This document shows, piece by piece, positions 1-6,134 of a DNA stretch of 6,754 nt. The position numbers were made by a program, and so were the translations under genes. Below the pieces are notes generated by a model. That model searched no databases and had not been told where the DNA came from. It saw nothing but the letters and a program-made list of their open reading frames with translations. The DNA is from an uncultured Anaerococcus sp. (lineage in GTDB: Bacteria > Bacillota_A > Clostridia > Tissierellales > Peptoniphilaceae). Numbering within the stretch: position 1 is the stretch's first letter; each line of letters opens with the position of its first letter. The stretch covers positions 1-6,754 of the forward strand of contig CAMEGY010000061.1 in the NCBI GenBank assembly GCA_945916625.1. The letters run 5' to 3'.

Positions 1-149
1 TTGAAAGAGCAAACATATCTTATGTAGCAAACGAAATTGAAGTAGATTCTGATCATCACGAAAACTTATTTAAGCTAATAGATGCTCTTGAAGATAATGA
101 CGATGTTCAAGAGGTTTATAACAACTGGGATATGCCAAGCGAGGAATAA
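1..149 (+). CDS. yebC: YebC/PmpR family regulatory protein, C-terminal fragment
   Basis: This is the last 48 residues of a gene that begins left of the window; the open frame starts at base 3 and ends at TAA 147-149. The readable tail contains an ALEDNDDVQEVYNNW stretch. It matches the usual C-terminus of YebC/PmpR proteins, where a short helix is followed by a D-D-V-Q-x-V-Y-x-N strand. Family members are cytoplasmic; they have been described as DNA-binding transcriptional regulators and, more recently, linked to translation of difficult sequences such as polyprolines. The C-terminus is intact and slightly extended (DMPSEE). The stop lies one base before the lgt start, so the two genes are probably co-transcribed. 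The assignment rests only on this short tail, so the family is likely but the exact paralogue cannot be decided here. Confidence 0.8.
   Translation, partial: ERANISYVANEIEVDSDHHENLFKLIDALEDNDDVQEVYNNWDMPSEE
141..145 (+). promoter_or_regulatory. Ribosome binding site deciding the lgt start
   Basis: GAGGA lies 5 nt before the ATG at 151, inside the last codons of the yebC-like gene. It supports 151 rather than the ATG at 82 in the same frame, which would overlap yebC by 68 bases and add 23 residues unlike any Lgt N-terminus. Confidence 0.65.
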
Positions 150-150
150 T

Positions 151-951
151 ATGGAATTTAATATAGATAGGGTAGCCTTTTCTATCTTTGGTCTTGATGT
201 ATACTGGTATGGGATAATAATTGTAACGGGGATTTTTATCTCAGCCTTATTCGCAAGATCTGAATTTAAAAGAAGAGGATTTTCACCTGATATAGTTGAT
301 GACATACTATTTTCAATCCTACCTATTGGAATAATCGGAGCGAGGATTTGGTATGTGATATTTGAATGGGAATACTATGGTGCCCATCCAAAAGAAATCA
401 TAGACATAAGGGGTGGTGGTCTAGCAATCCAAGGAGGAATTCTCTTTGGCCTAATTGGCTTATATTTATTTAGTAAGAAAAAGAAATTTCCGATGATTGA
501 CTTGATGGATATCCTAACTCCATCCCTAGCCCTCGCCCAAGCTGTAGGACGTTGGGGTAATTTTGCAAATGCTGAAGCTCATGGATACCCAACAGACCTG
601 CCATGGGGGATAATTATAGACGGAGTTAAGGTCCATCCAACCTTTTTCTACGAATCACTTGGTGACTTTTTGATATTTTTATTTTTAATATATTATAGAA
701 AGAAAAATCCAGCCAAGGGAAGGCAAAGTGCGATTTACTTTATATGTTACGGTATCCTAAGATTCTTTGTAGAAGGCCTGAGAACAGACTCACTTTATGT
801 ATTTGGCCTAAGAACAGCTCAAATTATGTCTATAGTATTTATTATAGCAGGTATTTGCATCTTTGTTTATGCAAACAAAAATAATCTCCCACCACACTTT
901 AATAATAAAGAAGAAAAGAAAAAAGAAGAGAAAATAGTGAAATTTAAATAA
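151..951 (+). CDS. lgt: Prolipoprotein diacylglyceryl transferase
   Basis: Lgt is an integral membrane enzyme that moves a diacylglyceryl group from phosphatidylglycerol to the lipobox cysteine of prolipoproteins, the first step of lipoprotein maturation. The 266-residue product has about seven hydrophobic segments, the family topology. The signature GRWGNFANAEAHG is at residues 133-145, with R134 matching the essential arginine. HPTFFYES is at 162-169 and RFFVEGLRTD at 204-213, both typical Lgt motifs. The GGL motif region reads RGGGLAIQGG (87-96): Gln94 sits where E. coli Lgt has His103; other Gram-positive Lgts also vary here. The last 16 residues form a charged Lys/Glu tail in the cytoplasm. 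The ATG at 151 is chosen because the protein then starts in the normal place (MEFNIDRVAFSIFG), has a good GAGGA site, and follows the upstream stop by one base. A strong terminator follows, so lgt closes the yebC-lgt transcript. Confidence 0.95.
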   Translation: MEFNIDRVAFSIFGLDVYWYGIIIVTGIFISALFARSEFKRRGFSPDIVDDILFSILPIGIIGARIWYVIFEWEYYGAHPKEIIDIRGGGLAIQGGILFGLIGLYLFSKKKKFPMIDLMDILTPSLALAQAVGRWGNFANAEAHGYPTDLPWGIIIDGVKVHPTFFYESLGDFLIFLFLIYYRKKNPAKGRQSAIYFICYGILRFFVEGLRTDSLYVFGLRTAQIMSIVFIIAGICIFVYANKNNLPPHFNNKEEKKKEEKIVKFK

Positions 952-963
952 GTATAGAATTTC

Positions 964-997
964 GACCGGTTTTTGCACCGGTCTTTTTGTTTGCTTT
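964..997 (+). terminator. Rho-independent terminator after lgt
   Basis: GACCGGT (964-970) and ACCGGTC (977-983) form a perfect 7-bp GC-rich stem around a TTTTGC loop. A T-rich run follows at once (TTTTTGTTTGCTTTTTT, through about 997). It lies 13 nt after the lgt stop and separates yebC-lgt from the mraZ operon. The reverse strand shows no comparable T run, so it looks unidirectional. Confidence 0.9.
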
Positions 998-1019
998 TTT
1001 ATGTTAAATAGGATAAAAT
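991..1019 (+). promoter_or_regulatory. Predicted sigma-A-type promoter of the mraZ (dcw) operon
   Basis: TTGCTT (991-996) resembles the -35 consensus TTGACA and TAAAAT (1014-1019) the -10 consensus TATAAT; the spacer is exactly 17 nt. Transcription would start near 1025-1027, just ahead of the GTGG repeats. The -35 box lies within the T tract of the upstream terminator, so the two units are packed end to end. The prediction rests on sequence match and position; in an AT-rich genome -10-like boxes are common. Confidence 0.6.
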
Positions 1020-1028
1020 AAAGATGAA

Positions 1029-1058
1029 GTGGAACAATGTGGTAAAAGGTGGTAAAAG
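1029..1058 (+). promoter_or_regulatory. MraZ operator: three 10-bp-phased GTGG repeats
   Basis: Three consecutive 10-mers read GTGGAACAAT (1029-1038), GTGGTAAAAG (1039-1048) and GTGGTAAAAG (1049-1058); the last two are identical. Known MraZ sites are tandem TGG-containing repeats with a 10-bp period just upstream of mraZ, each bound by one face of the MraZ ring. Phase, core and location all match. The third copy runs up to the mraZ ATG and includes the ribosome binding site. With the predicted start site near 1026, the operator lies in the initially transcribed region. Autorepression of the operon is the expected result, inferred from studied homologues. Confidence 0.85.
1047..1051 (+). promoter_or_regulatory. 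mraZ ribosome binding site inside the operator
   Basis: AGGTG matches part of the AAGGAGGTGA consensus complementary to the 16S rRNA tail and is 7 nt from the ATG at 1059. It spans the junction of operator repeats 2 and 3, so the same bases serve MraZ binding in DNA and ribosome binding in mRNA. It fixes the mraZ start. Confidence 0.65.
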
Positions 1059-1472
1059 ATGTTTCTAGGTGAATATATCCACAAATTGGATAGCAAAAAT
1101 AGAATTATGATGCCTAGTGACTTTAGGGAAGATCTAGATGGTTATTTCTACCTTACAAAGGGACCAGAAAAATCTTTGGTAGTCTATACTGAAGAAGAAT
1201 TCCAAAAAAGATCAGCTGCCCTAGACCAGCTTGTCTACGAAAATAAGAAAAATCGTGCTATAAAAAGGATATTTTTCTCATCCACTGTCAAAGTCAACCT
1301 TGATAAGCAAGGCAGGATTTTGATTAACAAATCTTTGAAGGACTATGCAGGAATCTCAGATGAAGCCATTTTAATTGGCAACAATACCACTATAGAAATA
1401 TGGGATAAGAAAATCTGGGATGAATATATTAATGAAGTTGAGGTGAATTTATCCGATATAATGGATGAATAA
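1059..1472 (+). CDS. mraZ: Transcriptional regulator MraZ
   Basis: MraZ is a DNA-binding protein that assembles into rings and controls its own division/cell wall operon. The 137-residue product is close to the family norm (about 140-150). It has two tandem SpoVT/AbrB-like MraZ domains. The first begins MFLGEYIHKLDSKNR and carries the DxxxR DNA-contact motif at D11-R15. The second has VNLDKQGR with DxxxR at D82-R86. Both contact motifs are intact, so the protein should be active. The start is fixed by the AGGTG site and by the typical MFxGEY N-terminus. The gene lies directly downstream of its probable operator and is the first gene of the cluster. Its stop is one base before the preferred rsmH start. 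Homologues repress the cluster, and overproduction is reported to be harmful unless balanced by RsmH; here the two genes are adjacent, as usual. Confidence 0.96.
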   Translation: MFLGEYIHKLDSKNRIMMPSDFREDLDGYFYLTKGPEKSLVVYTEEEFQKRSAALDQLVYENKKNRAIKRIFFSSTVKVNLDKQGRILINKSLKDYAGISDEAILIGNNTTIEIWDKKIWDEYINEVEVNLSDIMDE

Positions 1473-1473
1473 T

Positions 1474-2394
1474 ATGAAATTTGAACATACACCAGTTCTC
1501 TATAGAGAAACTATAGAAAATCTAAATATCAAACCTGACGGAATATACGCAGATCTTACCTTGGGTAAGGGAGGCCATTCTAAGATGATCTTAGAAAAGT
1601 TATCCGATAAGGGACTTCTAATAGGCATAGACCAAGATACAGCTGCCATTAAAGCCGCAAGTGAAAACCTCAAAGACTATGACAATAAGGTATTTTTCAA
1701 TACCAATTTTGAAAACATAGGCAAGGTCCTAACTGAAGCGGGTTTTAATAAAATTGATGGTGCTCTAATGGACATTGGCGTAAGCTCATATCAAATTGAT
1801 AATCCAGAACGTGGATTTTCTTATATGCACGATGGACCGCTTGATATGAGAATGAACAGGCAAAATGAGTTAACAGCAGAAAAAATTATTAATGAATACT
1901 CTCAGGATGAGCTTTCTAGGATATTTTTTGACTACGGCGAAGAAAGATTTTCAAAGGCCATAGCAAGAAATATTGTGAAAGCTCGCACAAATGAAAGAAT
2001 TAATACCACTTTCAAACTCCGAAATATTGTTATGAAATCAGCGAAGTTTTCAGAGGCTCATCCTGAAAAAAGAGTATTTCAAGCCCTTAGGATAGAAGTC
2101 AATAGGGAGCTTGATGTCCTAACTAATGCAATTGACACAATAATAGATTTTATTGATAAAGATGGCAGACTAGCTATAATTACTTTCCATTCTCTAGAAG
2201 ATAGGATAGTTAAAAATAAATTTAAAGACCTGGCAACAGATTGTATTTGCCCACCAGAGATCCCAGTTTGTGTTTGCAACCACAAGGCAAAGGTAAGAAT
2301 TATCACCAAAAAGCCTATAACGGCAAAAAAAGACGAATTAAGGGAAAACTCCAGGGCAAAACCTGCGAAACTAAGAGTATGTCAAAGGATATGA
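1474..2394 (+). CDS. rsmH: 16S rRNA (cytosine-1402-N4)-methyltransferase
   Basis: RsmH (old name MraW) uses S-adenosylmethionine to methylate N4 of C1402 in the 30S decoding site. The 306-residue product is normal in length. It opens with MKFEHTPVLYRET, the family N-terminus. The SAM-binding loop DLTLGKGGHS is at 27-36, followed by GIDQD at 51-55. The signature DIGVSSYQID (100-109) continues into RGFSYMHDGPLDMRMN (113-128). FHSLEDRIVK is at 238-247, and the C-terminal SRAKPAKLRV segment is at 293-302. A Cys-rich loop (C257, C259, C266, C268) near the end resembles that seen in many Firmicute RsmH proteins. ATG 1465, three codons upstream, is also possible and would overlap mraZ by 8 nt. I prefer 1474: the protein then begins at the conserved motif, GGATG lies 6 nt upstream, and the TAAT-ATG junction repeats that of yebC-lgt. 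Confidence 0.95.
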   Translation: MKFEHTPVLYRETIENLNIKPDGIYADLTLGKGGHSKMILEKLSDKGLLIGIDQDTAAIKAASENLKDYDNKVFFNTNFENIGKVLTEAGFNKIDGALMDIGVSSYQIDNPERGFSYMHDGPLDMRMNRQNELTAEKIINEYSQDELSRIFFDYGEERFSKAIARNIVKARTNERINTTFKLRNIVMKSAKFSEAHPEKRVFQALRIEVNRELDVLTNAIDTIIDFIDKDGRLAIITFHSLEDRIVKNKFKDLATDCICPPEIPVCVCNHKAKVRIITKKPITAKKDELRENSRAKPAKLRVCQRI

Positions 2395-2395
2395 T

Positions 2396-2770
2396 ATGGC
2401 TGAGCGTTTTGAAAAAACACTAGTAAAAAATAAAAATAAAAATCGAATAAGACTTAAGGTAAAGGAAAAACCAAAAATGTCTAGGTCTAATCAGATAGCA
2501 AAGATTAGGAAAAAAGACAGGAATATGAAATTTGCAATATCCCTTTTTACATTTATGATTTTAGCTAGTATGGCAACCTTCCTAATAATTAAAAGAATTA
2601 ATTTGTCAAATGATAGATTTGAGTATAATAGACTACAGGCAGAAATAGTAAGCTATGAGCAGCAAAGAGATAGGCTTAAAAACAATCTCGACGAAGCAAT
2701 CGACCTTAATAGGATACAAAGATATGCTTTAGAAGAAATGGGCATGGTTTACAAATCTGACAACAATTAA
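2396..2770 (+). CDS. ftsL: Cell division protein FtsL
   Basis: FtsL is a small bitopic divisome protein that pairs with DivIC/FtsB and DivIB/FtsQ to activate septal peptidoglycan synthesis. The 124-residue product has the expected build. A very basic cytoplasmic N-terminus (residues 1-45, 18 Lys/Arg) is followed by one membrane helix (about 46-66), then an extracytoplasmic part with a likely coiled coil (about 70-105) rich in Gln, Glu, Leu and Arg. The C-terminus contains RIQRYALEEMGMVY, resembling the A-x-x-x-x-G-M short motif common to FtsL/DivIC proteins. AAAGGA at 2384-2389 lies 6 nt before the ATG, and the start follows the rsmH stop by one base. FtsL sequences diverge strongly, so the name relies on position after rsmH plus architecture; DivIC is the main alternative. 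It is followed directly by mraY rather than a division PBP gene. Confidence 0.85.
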   Translation: MAERFEKTLVKNKNKNRIRLKVKEKPKMSRSNQIAKIRKKDRNMKFAISLFTFMILASMATFLIIKRINLSNDRFEYNRLQAEIVSYEQQRDRLKNNLDEAIDLNRIQRYALEEMGMVYKSDNN

Positions 2771-2788
2771 CTGCCATTAGGAATTATT

Positions 2789-3739
2789 ATGGAAAATATT
2801 TATTTAATTACAATAATCAGTATATTTTTGAGCATGGGATTAGGAAAAATCTTTATTCCAATGTTGAAAAAGAAAAAAATAGGACAAAACATTAGAGAAG
2901 TTGGTCCACAAAGTCATATGTCAAAAGCAGGCACCCCAACAATGGGTGGAATTATATTTATCTTAACTGCTTTGATTATGAGCCTTATAATTCTCCCAAA
3001 AAACTTAGAAACAGCAATTTTAATTATTTCAATGCTAGGTTTTGGAGCGATTGGATTTATTGATGACTTTAGGAAGCTCGTACTACGCCAATCTGAGGGA
3101 CTTAATCCAAAGCAAAAATTGATTTTACAATTTGTACTTGCAGGATTTATTACAGTCTTATCGTATATCAATGACAAAGAGTCTATTACTAGACTACTAA
3201 TACCATTTACAGACTTTTACCTACCAGTATCCATAGTGGGCTTTCCAATTATGATATTCATAATAGTAGGTACATCAAATGCAACAAACCTTACAGATGG
3301 ACTGGATGGTCTTCTGGTAAGTGTATCCCTACCAGTTTTTATAAGCCTTGCTTTAATTGCAAGCACAACTGAGAATAAACTATTTGCTATAATTATGCTA
3401 GGAGCCTTGTTAGGATTTTTAATCTACAATTCTAATCCGGCAAGCGTCTTTATGGGAGATACTGGATCTATGGCCATAGGTGGTGCTGTTGTAGCCCTAG
3501 CCATTAATCTAAAAATCCCAATCTACCTTGTAATTTTTGGTGGAGTATATATGATCGAAACCCTGTCAGTAATAATCCAGGTCCTATCATATAGGCATAG
3601 AAACAAGAAAAGAGTATTTCTGATGACACCAATCCACCATCATTTTGAACTTAAGGGATATAAGGAACAGAAAATAGTAACAGGATTTATGGTTGTATCT
3701 GTAATCCTATGTATGATTAGTTTGGTAGCGATATTATGA
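2789..3739 (+). CDS. mraY: Phospho-N-acetylmuramoyl-pentapeptide transferase
   Basis: MraY transfers phospho-MurNAc-pentapeptide from UDP to undecaprenyl phosphate, making lipid I at the inner face of the membrane. The 316-residue product has about ten hydrophobic segments and normal family length. Key motifs in order: SKAGTPTMGG (45-54), the catalytic Asp pair in GFIDDFRK (D92, D93), TSNATNLTDGLDGL (162-175), VFMGDTGSMAIGG (220-232, D224) and TPIHHHFELKG (280-290, the His cluster H283-H285 near the nucleotide site). All expected active-site residues are present. AGGAA at 2779-2783 lies 5 nt before the ATG. The gap to ftsL is 18 nt, the longest inside this operon, and is where ftsI, murE and murF usually sit. 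The stop overlaps the murD start by ATGA, suggesting translational coupling. Confidence 0.97.
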   Translation: MENIYLITIISIFLSMGLGKIFIPMLKKKKIGQNIREVGPQSHMSKAGTPTMGGIIFILTALIMSLIILPKNLETAILIISMLGFGAIGFIDDFRKLVLRQSEGLNPKQKLILQFVLAGFITVLSYINDKESITRLLIPFTDFYLPVSIVGFPIMIFIIVGTSNATNLTDGLDGLLVSVSLPVFISLALIASTTENKLFAIIMLGALLGFLIYNSNPASVFMGDTGSMAIGGAVVALAINLKIPIYLVIFGGVYMIETLSVIIQVLSYRHRNKKRVFLMTPIHHHFELKGYKEQKIVTGFMVVSVILCMISLVAIL

Positions 3740-5058
3740 AAAAAGTCTTAATATATGGTTTAGGTGTAACAGGAATATCCTCAGTTAAAACCTTAGATAA
3801 ATTAGGATATGAAGTATTAACCTATGATAAAAATAAAGAAAATATTAAAGAACTTGAGGGCTATAAGTATAGCCCTATTTCTGATTCTAGAATAAGTGAT
3901 TTAAAAGTCGATTTTGTAATAAAATCCCCAGGCATAAAGCCAAGTGACCCAGTTGTCCAAAAGCTAGCTAGGAATAACGAAATTATTTCAGATATAGAAG
4001 CAAGCGAGAGATTATTTCCATATAAGGAAAAAATCGCTATTACAGGAACAAATGGGAAAACATCAACAACATCGATGGTTGCCCACATCTTAAATGAGTG
4101 TGGTAAAAAAGCCTTTACTGTAGGTAATATCGGTGAGGGAATCTTATGGCAAATGTATAAAAATGAGGGAGTCTTTGTTGAAGAACTCTCAAGTTTCCAG
4201 CTCCATGATACAAGTAGATACCATCCACATATAGGTGCAATTTTAAATATCAAAGAAGATCATATTGACTGGCATGGATCGTTTGACGACTATATTAATT
4301 CAAAATTAAAGTTAGCTTCAAACCAAGATGAAAGAGATTTTTTGGTCATAAACGCAGAAGATGAAATTTGTCAAAAACTTAGGAATGAATTTAAAGCTCA
4401 AGTTTATGAATTTTCAAGTAGGAATGTGGTAGTTAATGGGCTTTTCCTTGATGGAAATATGATTAGTTTTGTAAAAGGTGGTTGTGATATAGTTGAGATT
4501 CTTGATGTCAGAGAACTTTCTGTAATAGGTCGTCACAACTACGAAAATGTTATGGCTGCAATTTTGCTAACCTACTTATACGGCCTAGACTTACCAGAAA
4601 TAGTAAAAGCAATAAAAACTTTTAAGGCGATTTCGCACAGGCTAGAATATGTAAGAACTCTGTCGAAAGTTGATTTTTACAATGATTCTAAGGGAACTAA
4701 TGTAGATAGCTCAGTAAAGGCAATAGAAAGTTTTGATAAACCAATAATTATAATCGCTGGTGGTTATGATAAAAATATTGATTACACAGATTTTATAAAA
4801 GTCTTTAAGAAAAATGGAAAAACTATGGTTCTAATGGGTGCTACAAAGTATAAATTAAAAAACTTATGCGAAAAATACGACATTGAATACGTTTTAGTAG
4901 AAGATATGACTCAGGCAATAAAAACAGCTTATAAGAAAAGCAAAGCAGGCGATGTAGTCTTATTATCTCCTGCAAGTGCTTCATGGGATATGTATAAGTC
5001 TTATGAAATTAGAGGAAATGAATTTAAAGATATAGTAATGAGATTGGAAGAAAAATGA
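3736..5058 (+). CDS. murD: UDP-N-acetylmuramoyl-L-alanine:D-glutamate ligase
   Basis: MurD is the cytoplasmic ATP-dependent ligase that adds D-glutamate to UDP-MurNAc-L-Ala. The 440-residue product has the three Mur ligase domains. The N-terminal Rossmann-like domain has GLGVTGISS (8-16) for the UDP substrate. The central ATPase domain has the P-loop TGTNGKTSTT (103-112), GNIGEG (130-135), ELSSFQL (150-156) and NIKEDHIDWH (171-180). K190 in YINSKLKL is the likely carbamylated lysine. The C-terminal domain has SHRLEYV (300-306), NDSKGTNVDSS (316-326), AGGYDK (341-346) and SPASASWDMYKSYEIRG (411-427). SPASAS replaces the commoner SPACAS, a mild variation. The start overlaps the mraY stop by 4 nt with no strong ribosome site, and the stop overlaps murG in the same way, so translation is probably coupled. 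No ftsW follows. Confidence 0.97.
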   Translation: MKKVLIYGLGVTGISSVKTLDKLGYEVLTYDKNKENIKELEGYKYSPISDSRISDLKVDFVIKSPGIKPSDPVVQKLARNNEIISDIEASERLFPYKEKIAITGTNGKTSTTSMVAHILNECGKKAFTVGNIGEGILWQMYKNEGVFVEELSSFQLHDTSRYHPHIGAILNIKEDHIDWHGSFDDYINSKLKLASNQDERDFLVINAEDEICQKLRNEFKAQVYEFSSRNVVVNGLFLDGNMISFVKGGCDIVEILDVRELSVIGRHNYENVMAAILLTYLYGLDLPEIVKAIKTFKAISHRLEYVRTLSKVDFYNDSKGTNVDSSVKAIESFDKPIIIIAGGYDKNIDYTDFIKVFKKNGKTMVLMGATKYKLKNLCEKYDIEYVLVEDMTQAIKTAYKKSKAGDVVLLSPASASWDMYKSYEIRGNEFKDIVMRLEEK

Positions 5059-6134
5059 GAGTAATACTTACAGGTGGCGGTACGGGCGGCCATATCTACC
5101 CTGCTATTGCCATTGGTCAAAAGATTATGGATGAAAATCCTGGATCCGAAATAATATATGTTGGGATTAAAAACGGACCTGAGGAAGCTATTGCTAATAG
5201 AAATGGCTATAAATTTGTAGCTATAGATGCAATGGGCATTCCAAGGAAGATAAATAAAAAACTTTTTAAGGCAATAATTAAAAATTTAAAGGGATTTAAC
5301 GAAGCAAAGCAAATCATAAAAAGCTTTAAGCCTGATTTAGTAATCGGTACTGGCGGATACGTATGTGCTCCTATCTTATACCAGGCGGCAAAGAAAAAAA
5401 TACCAGCTATAGTACACGAATCAAATTCATATCCAGGCATGGCAACTAAATTTTTATCAAAAAAGGTAGATAGGGTTTTAATATCCTATGAACAAGCCGG
5501 TAAATATTTAAAAAACCAAGACAATATAGTTGTAACAGGCAATCCTGTTAGAAATAATTTTAAGCTATCATATACCAATAAAGATTTAGAAAATCTAGGC
5601 ATTGATAAAAATATACCTGTTGTATTTTCCTTTGGTGGCTCAAATGGATCTTTCGCCCTAAATAAGGCAGTAGCAGAACTTGCCCAAAGTCTCGATGGTG
5701 AATTTTACCTACTTCACCAAACAGGAGTTAGGTATTATGATAGCTTTATAGAAAATATCAAAGAAAACAAGTTCATAAAGGTCTTTAAATATATAGACAA
5801 TATAGACCTATTTTATGGGGTGTCAGATTTAGTGATTGCTTCAAGTGGGGCAATGAGTCTGGCTGAAATATCATCAGTAGGAAGACCTTCTATTCTAATT
5901 CCAAAAGCCTATACAACAGAAAACCACCAGGAATTTAATGCTAGAACCTATGTAGAAAAAGAAGCTAGCCTTATGATTTTAGAGAAAGATTTGAATGGTT
6001 TTCTACTAAAGAATGAGATTATGAGTATAATTAATGATAAGAAAAAAATGAAAAAAATGGGAGAAGAAGCTCATAAACTTGCTGATAACAATGCTTTAGA
6101 TAAGGTCTATGAGCAAATTAAAGAGTTAGTATAG
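5055..6134 (+). CDS. murG: UDP-N-acetylglucosamine:lipid I GlcNAc transferase
   Basis: MurG is a GT28-family glycosyltransferase attached to the inner face of the membrane; it adds GlcNAc to lipid I to make lipid II. The 359-residue product is normal in length. The N-domain has the glycine-rich LTGGGTGGHIYPA (5-17, H13) and VIGTGGYVCAP (96-106), then HESNSYPG (121-128), where HEQN is usual. The C-domain has TGNPVR (161-166), the donor-binding FGGSNGSFALN (193-203), SSGAMSLAEI (263-272, E271) and ENHQEFNA (289-296). Ser263 lies where E. coli MurG has Arg (CRSGAL). Other key residues are intact, so activity is likely. GGAAG at 5046-5050 precedes the ATG by 4 nt, and the start overlaps the murD stop by ATGA. 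The stop directly abuts the next start at 6135. Confidence 0.96.
   Translation: MRVILTGGGTGGHIYPAIAIGQKIMDENPGSEIIYVGIKNGPEEAIANRNGYKFVAIDAMGIPRKINKKLFKAIIKNLKGFNEAKQIIKSFKPDLVIGTGGYVCAPILYQAAKKKIPAIVHESNSYPGMATKFLSKKVDRVLISYEQAGKYLKNQDNIVVTGNPVRNNFKLSYTNKDLENLGIDKNIPVVFSFGGSNGSFALNKAVAELAQSLDGEFYLLHQTGVRYYDSFIENIKENKFIKVFKYIDNIDLFYGVSDLVIASSGAMSLAEISSVGRPSILIPKAYTTENHQEFNARTYVEKEASLMILEKDLNGFLLKNEIMSIINDKKKMKKMGEEAHKLADNNALDKVYEQIKELV

Noticed and set aside
82..150. Upstream extension of lgt from an in-frame ATG at 82
   Set aside because: It overlaps the yebC-like coding tail for its whole length, adds residues unlike Lgt N-termini, and lacks the ribosome site that the ATG at 151 has.
1465..1473. 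Alternative rsmH start adding MNN
   Set aside because: It overlaps the mraZ end, has no clear Shine-Dalgarno at proper spacing (GAGGTG at 1440-1445 is about 19 nt away), and puts extra residues before the conserved MKFEHTPVL start. It cannot be fully excluded.
2241..2423. 60-codon + strand frame across the rsmH-ftsL junction
   Set aside because: It overlaps the conserved RsmH C-terminus and FtsL start in another frame; its product is low-complexity and basic with no family features.
3861..4253. 130-codon open frame on the minus strand inside murD
   Set aside because: It lies wholly opposite a well-conserved murD region, has no recognisable domain, and is explained by codon bias of the sense gene.
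6041..6060. Two A7 runs around AAAATG near the end of murG, a possible slippage or frameshift site
   Set aside because: The frame reads smoothly through both as KKKMKKMGEE, and such runs are expected for Lys-rich sequence in an AT-rich genome; no downstream structure or alternative product is apparent.
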